The notes under the pieces: model-generated
The model's input: only the letters and a program-made list of their open reading frames with translations
What the model was told of the DNA's origin: nothing
Databases searched by the model: none
Translations under genes and position numbers: made by a program
Origin: Osmia lignaria lignaria
Taxonomy: Eukaryota; Arthropoda; Insecta; Hymenoptera; Megachilidae
Reading direction: 5' to 3'
NCBI RefSeq assembly: GCF_051020975.1
Contig: NC_135042.1
Span: 10,997,888 to 11,061,887, forward strand
Length of the DNA stretch: 64,000 nt
In this document: piece after piece, positions 24,451 through 36,004 of the stretch
How the letters are laid out: each line of letters begins with the position of its first letter
Position numbering within the stretch: position 1 is the first letter of the stretch

Positions 24451-27448
24451 TTTGAATGAAAAACAATGTAAAAATACTGGAAGTTCAAAATATACATATA
24501 TACATTATATTACACATTGTATGAACAGTATGAAATAATGAAATTATTTTTATAAAACTTATTTTCAATTTCTTCTATGACATTTAAAATAATAACACGA
24601 ATTCAATGTTTTTTCAAAAAAATGAAATTTCATTTATTAAAAACCATGTTGACCTCGTTATGACGTACAAACTGAAAATACTAATGAGTTTACAATTTAA
24701 TTAATCATTTAAGTTTTTCAATTAAAGTTCCAGTATGTCATTTAACTTTCAATTTCCTTTTAGGACGACCGATGAACGTAATGCAAAAATGATGGTGTAT
24801 TTATTCAGTGAAAAGCGTTACACTTTAATATATCTCTGATATGGTTTCTTTTTCATAATTTAACATTGTTATAAATGATATAAATTTTTTAACGAAAATA
24901 ATAGTATGTGTAAACTAGAAAAACATAAGAATTTATAAGATTCAAAAATAATAACTCACACTTTTGATTATTTGAAAATATTATAAAATCTAAAATCACT
25001 TGTTTGTGAAAAACCACTCATTCATATACCTACAATGAATAATTAATATTCAATATGATACACATGTTACATGTTATTAGTTTTACATTAAAATCGGCAG
25101 TCATTGCTGGTCTCTATGACACTATTACCACATTTATATATTCATGTTACATCACAAAAAATAATATTTATTATCTTAAAAATAATACACTTATTCGTGA
25201 AAAGAGAAATTCAGTAATTTTCAAATCTATATTTCAACTATTTTCAAAATATTTGTCTGCAAAAATGATGTTATGCTTAATAAATTATGAATATATCTTT
25301 TCGTGACGTAACTATGAAAATGAATGGGTTTTGTGTCAGCTCAGGTCCCCAAGTATCCTCCTTTCCTTCAACTATTTACAAAATTTCTCATTGAAATTTT
25401 CTCAAAAGTACTGCAGTACAATATGTTCACATTATACTGATTTTCACCAATATATCAATACAATCTCCTAATTTCATTTTATAAAAATACATCCCATTTC
25501 CTCGAATAACTATTGCTGCATACTGCCATCATTTAAGACATATTATATTTAAATCAAAATAAAATATAACTGGACCGATTGTTATATTTCTTTTTTCCAC
25601 AAAAATTTGGTATCTTTATGAGAAAATGTTATATAAAATTAGTTGCTCTCCAAAAATTAAATTTTGTACGAAATATTCACTTCATGATCATTTTTTTACA
25701 TTACGAATATAATACGAATTTCTGAAATGTTACATTAATCAAAATAGTGTACACAAAACATAATCATTATTATCAATTAAAAATATTTTTTTTGTCTTTC
25801 CTCTTCACTTTCACAAATTATTATTGCAACTTTACTATTGTTTTTATTTTTAATACAAATTTTTAAATGTACTCTATTCTATCAGTTAATTATAATGAGA
25901 TATTTGGCATAACATTATATAATATTTTCAAATAAACCGGCTTCAGTAAAAAAAGGTAAATATTTAAAAAAATTATGTAGTAACATGTTTGTATTTCATT
26001 TTACTATTGTATCGTGATTCCAGATGTATATGCATGTAAATACTACGCGCCAAATACCTCATTAACTTTCAATTTATATTAATATATTTTGTATGGTTTC
26101 AAATTTCGTTAAATCACGATACTGAAAAATATCTCTTTCCGTGATTTTCAGAAATTTGAAACGATGCTTTCTACACGCATTCCTGCTTTCTTTGTTTAAT
26201 TTATCAATTCACATTCCATTTTATAATTAAATCACGGAACAGAAAATATATATATATATATCATAATTCCTTTACACTATATAGACAAGTAGAAGATAAA
26301 ACTAAAGAATTACATTTACAACGTATCTGCAATAATTATCAATACAAAAGAATGGCTAATAATAATAATATACAGCAATAACACAAAAGCAATTAACACT
26401 TTCCAATGGAACATAATTACTATTTACAAAAATATTTATAAAAAAAAATTCATTTCAATTTTAATTTTCATATATATATCCGACTTTTTTTGTATTTTCT
26501 TTTACGTAGAAAATGTACGAGGTACATTTTACTAGTTTAATATAATTTATATTTATCGTTACGATTTTACTATATAAAATTTCAATAAATTAATTTGTTT
26601 GTTCTCCAAATAATAGACAGTTGTGTATAATTTTCAACGTGTTCTGTTTAAAATTGGTTTTTTAAACATTGCACAGTTATTTACAACAGTTGAGAGAAAC
26701 TTGTACCGAGTACAGTTGCGTTTATTTTTTTACTTGTTCAAAGAAGCACCTTTTTAAACAAATTAATTATTAAACAGGTAAAACAATTGAACTTCAATCA
26801 TTATGACAAGACATATTGAAGTTATACCTTTTTTTTTCGTTAACCCTTCAACGAATATCATAACGTGTTATAGAAAAAACTTTTAAATTATTTTTCTTCT
26901 ACAATTGTTATGTTACATACAATTTGACAATCCACATTTTTTATTTTGATTCAGAAACTCAATATTTTAAAACATCGTTATATATCATTATATGAACACC
27001 GAAGGGTTAAAATATTTCCATCTTTATGCATGCTTGAACACCTTTTGCAAACACAATGGTTCCACGTATTGAATACACGTGATCTTAGGTTTAGTAATAC
27101 TTGAATTTTACACAATTTTTTTGTTTGATTAAATAATCATCTTTTAAGTTATGATAACCATATCAGAGAAATAATTGTTATATGGAATTTGTTTTTTGTA
27201 GAAAAAGTGCATTTTTTGTAGAAAAAGTTATTTACTAAAAATTATTTCATTGGAACTTACCACTGACATACTGTACCTATTTATTAAATTTTTTACGTAA
27301 TAATCGAAGCGTGTAACGCCATTTAAGATTTGAAAATAATGCAATAAAACATACGTATGACATATCTTCATTATTTAAACCCCTTATAGTACGAATGATT
27401 TTTTACTGTTTGGATAAAATAAAATGTTAACGACAAACTACTCATGCG
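24451..27448. other. AT-rich 3-kb gap; probable long 3' UTR of phosphoglucomutase
   Basis: No coding exon, RNA gene or large repeat was recognised on either strand. The part next to the phosphoglucomutase stop is probably its 3' UTR (many TTTATT hexamers, i.e. AATAAA on the minus strand). The part next to 24450 should contain the promoter of the small minus-strand gene. Confidence 0.4.
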
Positions 27449-29644
27449 TTACGTAATCACAGTTGGTGCATCGCGACCGGTGAATTCACGTAATTTACTC
27501 ATCTCTAATGCAATATTAACCAAAGGCTTAAGAACGTCTTGAGCGTTTTTGTTTAAAGATGCTGCATCATTTTCATAACTATCAACATATACACGAATGG
27601 TAGCGCCAGAACTTCCTGTACCAGATAAACGGTATATTATACGAGAACCGTCCTCAAATAATATTCGTAATCCCTGTATATAAAATAGTAAACAAAATAT
27701 GTTTTTAAGATAATACATTGTTATTTTATATGTAGCATATAACCCACACAATACCTGCTTAGTAGCTTGGCTTCCATCAATAGGATCTACATAAGAGTAA
27801 TTATCACTTAATTTAACAACATACGTCTTATCTCCAAACGTTAATTTTGAACCCTTAAATTCGGGTTTGTGAATTTCTGTTTCAATGTACTGCATCATTT
27901 TGTTTGCTGCTTCGGAATCACAATTTTCATAGTCGTACCTAAACCATAATTTACAAAAGTAAAATAAAGTGGTAATTATTGGTAAAATCAGTTTGATTTT
28001 TATGGAAAAATGTACCTTGTGAAAAAGTTCCTCCCGTATGTTTGCCAATGATTTAATAATATTTCCTCAACAGATTTTCCAAGATTTGCAACCACGCTAA
28101 GCCAGGCAAGAGAGGCCCATATTCCATCTTTTTCACGAATATGATCAGAGCCAGTACCGAAACTTTCTTCTCCGCAAAGCGAAAGATAACCAGCATCCAT
28201 TAAATTACCTAGTAACACATTATAATTGAATACATTACAAAAGCACATTTATATTGAAAAGGTATAGCACGATATTTACCAAAATATTTCCAACCCGTGG
28301 GTACTTCATAAAGTTTAATGCCGTTCTTAGCTGCAACTCTATCTACAGCAGCACCTGTCGGCATAGATCTAGCGTATCCTTTAACACCGGTCTTCTTAAA
28401 ATACGGTATCGAATGTAAGTTAGCAGCTAATACAGCTAATGAATCAGAAGGTGTAACGAAAAACGCCTTTTTGCCTAATATCTATAAATACAATATCGAG
28501 TATAAGTATACACATTTTCAATTCGTTTTTCACACTAAGTTTCTTTACCATATTTCGATCTCCATCTCCATCGAAAGCAGCACCAAAATCATATGGTCCA
28601 TCTTTAATAGCATTTACTAAATCTTTGGCATACGTTAAATTTGGATCTGGATGAAGTCCTCCAAAATCTTCTAATGGAACCGCATTAACGATACTTGAAT
28701 CGTCAACGCCTAATTCGTTACTAAATATCCGTTTAATATATGGTCCTGTAACTGTAAATTAAATACACCATTATAATATTGAAGATACTTTTTAGATAAT
28801 TAAATATTACATACCTCCATTCATTCCATTGATAAGAATTTTAAATGGAGGATGATCATTACATCCTTGAAGTAATTTCTTTACGCTTGGAAAGTCAAAA
28901 ATGTTTTTCATATGTTCTAAGTAATCATTCACAGAATCTATAACATCTACTGTGAATGGTTTTCCATCCACCTGAATAGTAGTACTCTGTATTTTATCTA
29001 TATCTATGTTTATATCAGAAGCAATTTTATAAGTTTTCAGAGATTTAGTAATCTCATAGATTTTATTCGTGACATGATCAGGAGCAGGGCCACCATTTTC
29101 ACAATTAAATTTTATCCCAAAATCAGCATCAGGTCCACCAGGATTATGGGATGCTGTAAGGACAATTCCTCCTTGGGTTTTATATTTTCTTATTATAGTA
29201 GACACGGCTGGAGTTGAGAATATCCCATTTTGGCCAACTATCAACTTTCTTACCTAATGAAATATTATATTAATTTATGTTCAACAAAATAAAATATAAT
29301 TCTTATACCTTTAATCATTTACAAGATCTTCAATTTCTTAATTACCATTATTGTCAATTTATTCAAACTAAAGTGTAATAATACTTATTACTTACTCCAT
29401 TACCAGCAGCAATTCTGATAATTTTTCCGACTACCTCTTTTCCATAATATCGTCCATCGCCACCCACGACTAATGTACTCCCAACCAACTGTTCACCGAC
29501 AGCTAACAATATCGCTTGAACGAAATTTTCCGTATAATGTTCTTGCATAAAAACTCTTACGGCTTTTCGTAATCCGGATGTACCCGGCTTTTGGCCCTCG
29601 TACACTTTAGTTTCTATAACTTTAATCGCCACCGCGTTCGACAT
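27449..29644 (-). CDS. Pgm1: Phosphoglucomutase
   Basis: Seven exons on the minus strand: 29644-29396, 29253-28815, 28751-28549, 28481-28280, 28208-28016, 27938-27755 and 27673-27449, giving 564 aa (human PGM1 562). The enzyme interconverts glucose 1-phosphate and glucose 6-phosphate in the cytosol, linking glycogen and trehalose metabolism to glycolysis. Landmarks are the phosphoserine loop TASHNPGG (Ser about residue 118), the Mg-binding DGDGDR (about 290-295), the sugar-specificity loop CGEESFGTGSDHIREKDG and the phosphate-binding RLSGTGSSGATIR near the C-terminus. The ATG is the first in frame and gives the usual N-terminus (KPGTSGLRK). All catalytic elements are intact. Confidence 0.97.
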
Positions 29645-30761
29645 CTTTTTTCAAATATCACGATCACGGCTAAGATAACTGAAACAAAGAATAAACTACT
29701 TGAATTTCAACAAAGACAACAATAAAAAGTGAAGATTTGAGAATTTCATAACACGTCCTCGATGCCTACTAGCATGTACTAGCAGACTGAACTTTGTCTA
29801 CCAATGACAAGCAAGGGCACGGGTCACCATCTTGAAACATTGGCGCCCGCGCCCCGCGCTTTACTACTGGACTAATAATATCGGACCTTTGTTTAGATGA
29901 ATCTTTTAAACGCAAACTACAAATATTTCTTAACGTTGATAATAGAATGTAAACATTCGGTAGGAAATCTAAATGATAAAAATTTTAAGTTAACATGTTA
30001 TTGGCTTAAGTAGTAGCTTCCGTTTAACATGAATCATAGGTGAGAGAACTTAAAAATGTTCAATTGAATTTGCCTTATCGCTTCAGTCTTAAACAAATAT
30101 TCTTTCTCTCTAGAATGTTCCCTCTTTATATACAAGAAATATAATTAATTAAACGAACATTCTGAGAAGTATTAATAAAATCTAATGGTAAGTATAATGC
30201 AATGAATGTTAGAAGAGTGGTACTCATTGTTTTTTCTTTTTTTTTTTTTTTTAATTTCAATTATTCAAATATGTGATATTAATACTTCTTATTTTTAGGA
30301 ATATTTGAAGATCTAGAAAGAACAGTTTAAGTAGAAATTATATACGCACGCGTAAATGATGGGCACTTATTGTGACAATCAGTATTAGTAAAGAAAAATG
30401 AGGAGGAGGGAGTTTGTTATGTCAAGGATACCCGATATAAGCACGCGGGTCCATAAAACAGACGCTTACTTGTTTAAAACAACAGTTTTCCTGAAGTTTC
30501 AACTGTGAAAGTGTATGTTTTCAAAGTATTTAAAACTATAAATTTAATATTATCATTCATTCAATAATTACAATTTTATATTTGAAAAAAAAGTATTAAA
30601 TTTTCAAAATTTTCTGTTAAAGTTCCTTATTAATTAACACTGTACTAGGTGAGTAATTTGTTGAGTATTTATCATTTAAATATATGAATGAATGTTTTTT
30701 GTTTTAATAGGATATTTTTCTTTTGATGCTACTTATGATATGAGAATAAATTGAATAAATC
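29645..30761. promoter_or_regulatory. Divergent promoter region between Pgm1 and the SLC38A9-like gene
   Basis: The two starts are 1.1 kb apart in head-to-head orientation. A short GC-rich patch at about 29840-29865 (GCGCCCGCGCCCCGCGC) stands out from the AT-rich background and is a candidate core-promoter island for one or both genes. Non-coding 5' exons of the plus-strand gene probably lie near 30420-30650. Confidence 0.4.
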
Positions 30762-33700
30762 ATGCATAAACGAAAGAAAGATTGGGATAACACCATACAA
30801 CACGATAGTGGGTCTGAGAGTACACCTTTACTCTCCTCTAGCTCTCATTCTAGTATCAAATCAATTGAACTTCAGGATTCTGAGACAAGTGACTTGGATC
30901 ATGCTCCTATCAACAATTATTTCAAGTACTAATTTTCTTTTTCCTTGTTATATTGTTAATATTGCTTATTAGAAATATTTTTTATATGTAGGTATGGTAG
31001 TGCAGAAACTTGTACTCTTGATTCTAATGCTATTGCAATATTAAAAAGGCCTCCACCTCTTAGCGAAAATCACATTTTAGCATCACCTTTATCGCAAAGC
31101 ACACCTTGCTCATTAAATGTAATACAAGACAGATGTTATGAAATCCATAATACTGATCTGGTGAGAATACTACAAACACTATAAAACCTTGTTTTATCTA
31201 TTAATTAAAAGTAAAAATATTTTAATATTAGAAAAATAATATAATTTTAATGTACTTTTTTCTTTGTTTTGTCAGGTATTCAATAATGTATCAAATGACA
31301 AAGAGTCCCAGTTAAATAATGTTACAATTAAATTTTTATCTTTGTCTTATTCATTACAACAAGAACCTACAAACTCTGCATGTAACATTGTGAAACCAAA
31401 GCAAAGCTCCCTAGTCACAGTGTAAGTAATAATAAAGATATTTATTTATTTACATTAAATAGTGTTTCTAGAATCTTTAATAGAATAATATAGTTATCAT
31501 TGTTATATTTGCCATTCTAATAATAAATGTAATATTAAAATTGGCACCATGGCATAATATATTACTATCAAACAACATTTATCATCAAGAAAGGGTTTTG
31601 GGTCAATTCTCTTATACTATGGTCAGAAATCTAATCACATTCATAAATTTTTTACTATCTCACCACCAGCTATGCTTTTAGTGATGAGAGAAAAATAAAA
31701 TCTTGCATCAGAATTGCTTACATGCATTTTGAGTATGATAGATTGATGCGTATCTTTCAAGTTATAAATCATTTCCTTTATATCTCACCTCTCACGTTAA
31801 ATGTATATATATCATAAAAAGAAGGTATAAAAAATAATATCCATTTGTAGATAAGAATTTTTTGTGCCACTGACCCATCTAAAAAGATAAAAAGGGTAAT
31901 AGTAAATGTTTATTTGAGTTTATAAATATCATTTTTTAGCACATTATATCACACACAAATAACTTCTTTAAATGTTATTCATGTTGTAATTTTTCAAAAA
32001 CAAAATTTAAACGTTTGTCACTTGAAAAAAGGATTTATCTACATTACTATGTAAAATTATATAAATACACTTACCTATTTGTGTCAAAATTACTTCAGGT
32101 AATTACATATTAAAGACACAGGAATTTTTAAATGTTTTTTTTAATCAAATTTCACTACTATTCATACGTGAATTTTAATTATTTAAAAATCGAACGAAAG
32201 ATAATTCGTTTTCATATCTTAAAAGCACATGTCTCATTGAATAGCACAAATTTTCTATTATACGTACGGATATGTTTTAATTTATTTAATTGCAAAATTT
32301 TGTGAACACGTGCTTTTAACATATGAAAACGAAAGAAAATGTAACAAAACATGAATACCGGTTGCTCACATTTGAACCTTCATCGGGTAGTTGTGTCGAC
32401 TACATGACATGTTCACATTAGAAGGGGTTAGTGCTCTGTCGGTTGCCTGGGTAACAGACGACCATTCGACAGGTCAATGTCCTTATCAAATACCTATAGA
32501 TATAACAAGGAAATGCATCAGTTTCAACGAAGCTTTACAAATTAATAAAAATATACTACTATTGTAGTAATTATGTATGTTTTTGTAGGTTTTCAGTATG
32601 GAACACCATATTAGGTTCATCTTTACTAACAATACCATGGGGTATTGAAATGGCTGGATTTTTCCCTGGCATTATTCTTATACTCTTAATGAGCGGTTTA
32701 TGTTTGTATACCGCTTATTGTCTTCTTCTTGTGCATAAATACCATGGTAAGGGAACAAATGAAATATGTTGAAAACCTAATATAATATCAGATACAATCA
32801 TTTATTATTTAAGGTGGACATCAGGGTATAGAAGTAACTCATCTGTGTCAAATATATATCAATAAATGGGCAGAATATATTGCTAAATGTTTCAGTGTTA
32901 TAGTTTTATTGGGTGCAACTATCGCTTACTGGGTATTAATGTCCAATTTTCTATACAATTCTGTAAATTTTGTATATGGTAAGTAAATATGCGTTTATAC
33001 TTTTATTTCATGTGTTATATATTCCATATCACAAAAAATATAACTTTTCTTTTCACAGATGGTGCATTTAGAATACCTGAATATTCTACAAATGATAATA
33101 TTTCTCATTTATCAGAAGGTATTTCTTTTGTTCATTAATGTGTATTTATTAAGTGTATATTTATATTATTTGTATTAATTGCAGTATTGTGTTTGAAAAA
33201 GTCAATATATAACAGTACAAATTATGTGACTTATGAGTACACTTACAATGCTTTGGGTCCAATATGGGATTTATATAAAACAGTTCCCATTTTTCTTGGT
33301 TTATTAATATTTCCATTTCTGAACTGTAATAGTCCTACTTTCTTTACAAAATTTAATTCTCTTGGTAAGAAAACTTTTACTTTTATAACAACAGTAGTTG
33401 TATTGCATGTGAATTATTAGCAAACTTGATATTTTTTTTAGGTCACAACATGACTTTGATCTATAGATTAATATCTTGTTCTATCAAATTATGACAACTC
33501 TGTCTATCTCACAGGAACCCTGTCAGTCATGTATTTGATTATGTTTGTCATGGTTAAATCAACATCATGGGGCATAAATATGAATGAAATAGAATGGAAA
33601 AATAGCTGGGTATTGAAATCTTCCTTTCCTGCTCTTTCTGGAATGCTGGCACTCTCTTTTTTCATTCACAACATCATTATAACTATAATGCAGAACAATC

Positions 33701-34356
33701 GTGATCAAAGTAAAAATGTAAGTAAAAATTTGACTATCTCTTTGATTTTATTTATATTATTGAATAATTCTATTTTCAGGGAAGAGACCTTTCCATAGCT
33801 TATCTTCTTGTTACATTGACTTATATCATAGTTGGTGTATTATTTTATGTATGTTTCCCCCTTAATAAGTTGTGCATTGAAGATGTAAGTAAAATATAAA
33901 AGTACATTATCTTTCAAACAAAAATATTAACACAAACTATTTTTACAGAATTTTTTAAATAATTTCCAAAAGTGGAGCGGTTTAACGGTAGGAGCACGTA
34001 TTGTTTTACTCTTTCAATTATTGACAGTGTATCCATTACTTGCATATATGTTACGTGTACAGCTACTTTCGTCATTGTGTGAAACATACAATACAGGCTG
34101 TGTTATAATCATAAATATTATTCTAATATCTGTATGCATTTTATTTGCAATTTTTGTGCCGTATATTGGTACGATAATAAGATACACCGGTGCGTTGAGC
34201 GGTTTTATATATGTTTTTACATTACCCAGTTTGCTGTATTTAATAACTTTAAAACAACAACAAAAACTAACAATATGTTCTATATTTTTACATGTTAGTA
34301 TACCAATATTTGGATTGTTGAATCTAGTAGCACAATTTTTTATTACTGAATTATGA
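30762..34356 (+). CDS. SLC38A9: SLC38A9-like lysosomal amino-acid transporter
   Basis: Ten exons: 30762-30925, 30992-31160, 31276-31421, 32589-32746, 32814-32978, 33059-33118, 33185-33364, 33515-33717, 33780-33884 and 33949-34356, giving 585 aa. A long Ser-rich cytosolic N-terminus (about 1-158) precedes the first membrane span. The span opens with VFSVWNTILGSSLLTIPWG, which closely follows the human SLC38A9 segment of the same place, and about ten further hydrophobic segments follow. A luminal loop with N-glycosylation sequons (about exons 6-7) sits in the middle. In mammals and flies this protein sits on lysosomes, senses arginine and signals to Rag GTPases and mTORC1 through its N-terminus. 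That role is transferred by homology. The third intron (31422-32588) is unusually long and holds an RFX-type motif. Another SLC38 member is possible but less likely. Confidence 0.85.
32205..32333. repeat. 27-bp inverted repeat in SLC38A9 intron
   Basis: The arm at 32205-32231 (TTCGTTTTCATATCTTAAAA and on) recurs inverted at 32307-32333, with about 25 of 27 positions matching and a 75-nt spacer. It could be a decayed MITE. No target duplication was found. Confidence 0.55.
32442..32455. promoter_or_regulatory. RFX X-box motif
   Basis: GTTGCCTGGGTAAC is a perfect two-half-site X-box (GTNRCC N2 RGYAAC), the binding site of RFX factors that drive ciliary genes in animals. It lies about 130 nt before exon 4 of the SLC38A9-like gene, in its long third intron. 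Function is inference. Confidence 0.45.
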
Positions 34357-34668
34357 ACATATTTAAAGAAATATTTGAAAAAAACAAAAATGTGTTCCTA
34401 ATAGTATAGTACAATTAATTTTACAAGGAAATATTCATATATTTTGTATTATATTAAAATGTTAGATTAACGTTATATATTAAGAAACATTTTATATAAG
34501 AGATATACTCATAAATGACACAGAAGAAAATTTATTTATTTACCTTATTACAAGCAACTGTGTAAGATAATATATATCACCTAAACATAAATATAATAGA
34601 ATATTTTATACATCGTTTTTCAGATGCATTAATATTCACAATTGTTATAAATACCTTAATTGAATAAT

Positions 34669-35563
34669 CTAAATTTTTGTTGAAACTTTGTACACCCAAA
34701 CAGTATCAACTCCATTGCCTGTTACTTTGATTATATTCATATTAGGAAGTGGAAATCTACAAGCAACTATAACACAGTCTTTCTTTAATTCTCTCATGAA
34801 CTTTTTTTCTACATCTGCCATCTAAAAAAATTGGAAACATTAAATAAACAGGTAATAATGCATGAAAGAGAGTAGGCAAAGTTTACCATTTGATCAACAC
34901 CAAATATAACAATATTATCATAATTCTTCAGATTGTGTTTCCATAAATTTTGCTTTATAAAAGTTGTCTTAGATGATGATCCTGTAATTAATGCTTTCAA
35001 TCTGGAGTACCATATCAACCATGGATTTAATTCAATACCATGAGCTTTGAATCCAGCTTTTGCTGTTGCAAAAACCTATATAATGCATTTATTTGTTCAT
35101 ATGTATCTTAATTGGTAGTTTATATTAATAAGTTATTTACTATGCGTCCATCTCCACTGCCAAGATCAATTAATGATCCAGTACGTCCTTCTAAAGCTTG
35201 TAATACATTTTTTATTTGTTGAGATGTAGCTGGTACATAGGGTAAACATATTTTCCGAAAGGCTGGGCTCACAAAGGGAATGCATATTATACTGATAGCT
35301 GTTGCAATACCTCCTAAAAAATAATATGAATGTACATACATGTACACCAAGAAAGTGATATTATTAACTTGCTATTTCATTACCTGTTATTCCAATAAAA
35401 TATAAACCAATTTTTGATAATCTTTGTGATGGATTGGTATCATTATTTTGAGTTATAATGTACTTTATGTCATTAATCTCTGCTAATTAAATTGAAAAAA
35501 TTAATTGAAATTTGTAATTTTGATCTTGTACTTTATAATTTGTAATTAATAAATCTTACACAT
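34669..35563 (-). CDS. ATPSCKMT: ATP synthase c-subunit lysine N-methyltransferase (FAM173 family)
   Basis: Five coding exons on the minus strand: 35563-35560, 35482-35384, 35313-35141, 35075-34887 and 34821-34669, giving 205 aa. The first coding exon contributes only ATG T, spliced at GTAAGA to CA GAG, so the protein starts MSE. A membrane/targeting helix (about 30-48) precedes VSPAFRKICLPYVPAT, the family hallmark before the methyltransferase fold. The S-adenosylmethionine motif I is DLGSGDGR (about 84-91), followed by GIELNPWLIWYSR and CRFPLPN. Human FAM173B methylates a lysine of the mitochondrial ATP synthase c-ring and is anchored in the inner membrane or cristae. The same role is expected here. 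It is divergent from vinculin. Confidence 0.9.
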
Positions 35564-35579
35564 CCTCTATGTTTAGTAT

Positions 35580-35804
35580 CTACCAATAATAAAATAAATC
35601 GTTGTTAACACTACCCCGTAACAAATAAGCCATAAACATTATGGAAATAATTCCATAATCCATGAATTTGTTTGCTTCGTTCCCTCTTTTAGTAACATTA
35701 AAGCATTCGGAGTGTTGTCTGCACTGTTCCCCTAGATTTCTCTGTGTTATGCATCGATACGATTTTCTTGTGTAAGGCAATAGTAATTCTTGATCGTGAT
35801 CCAT
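35580..35804 (-). other. 74-codon ORF directly upstream of ATPSCKMT
   Basis: A frame starting MDHDQELLLPYTRKS stops at 35580, 16 nt before the ATPSCKMT ATG (35563) and in a different frame. It contains ITQRNLGEQCRQHSECFN, which is reminiscent of the Cys spacing of invertebrate EB modules, then a hydrophobic stretch (YGIISIMFMAYLLRG). It has no signal peptide. It may be a long upstream ORF in the ATPSCKMT 5' UTR, an unrelated small protein, or a chance frame. Confidence 0.35.
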
Positions 35805-36004
35805 CAGGGATTGAATTGTTTTCTTGCTGTTCTAACGAATTGAGTTTCTTATTATATTTTTAGTGAATTGTTTCGGATTCGTTAAAATATTGTTCATGTT
35901 TCCACGCGCAACTTTGTCTTTAAGTTCACTACAAAATTTCTATCTTATTGATACATTTTAATAATTAATATTTTCATATATTTTCACATCAGAAAACTAC
36001 CAAG

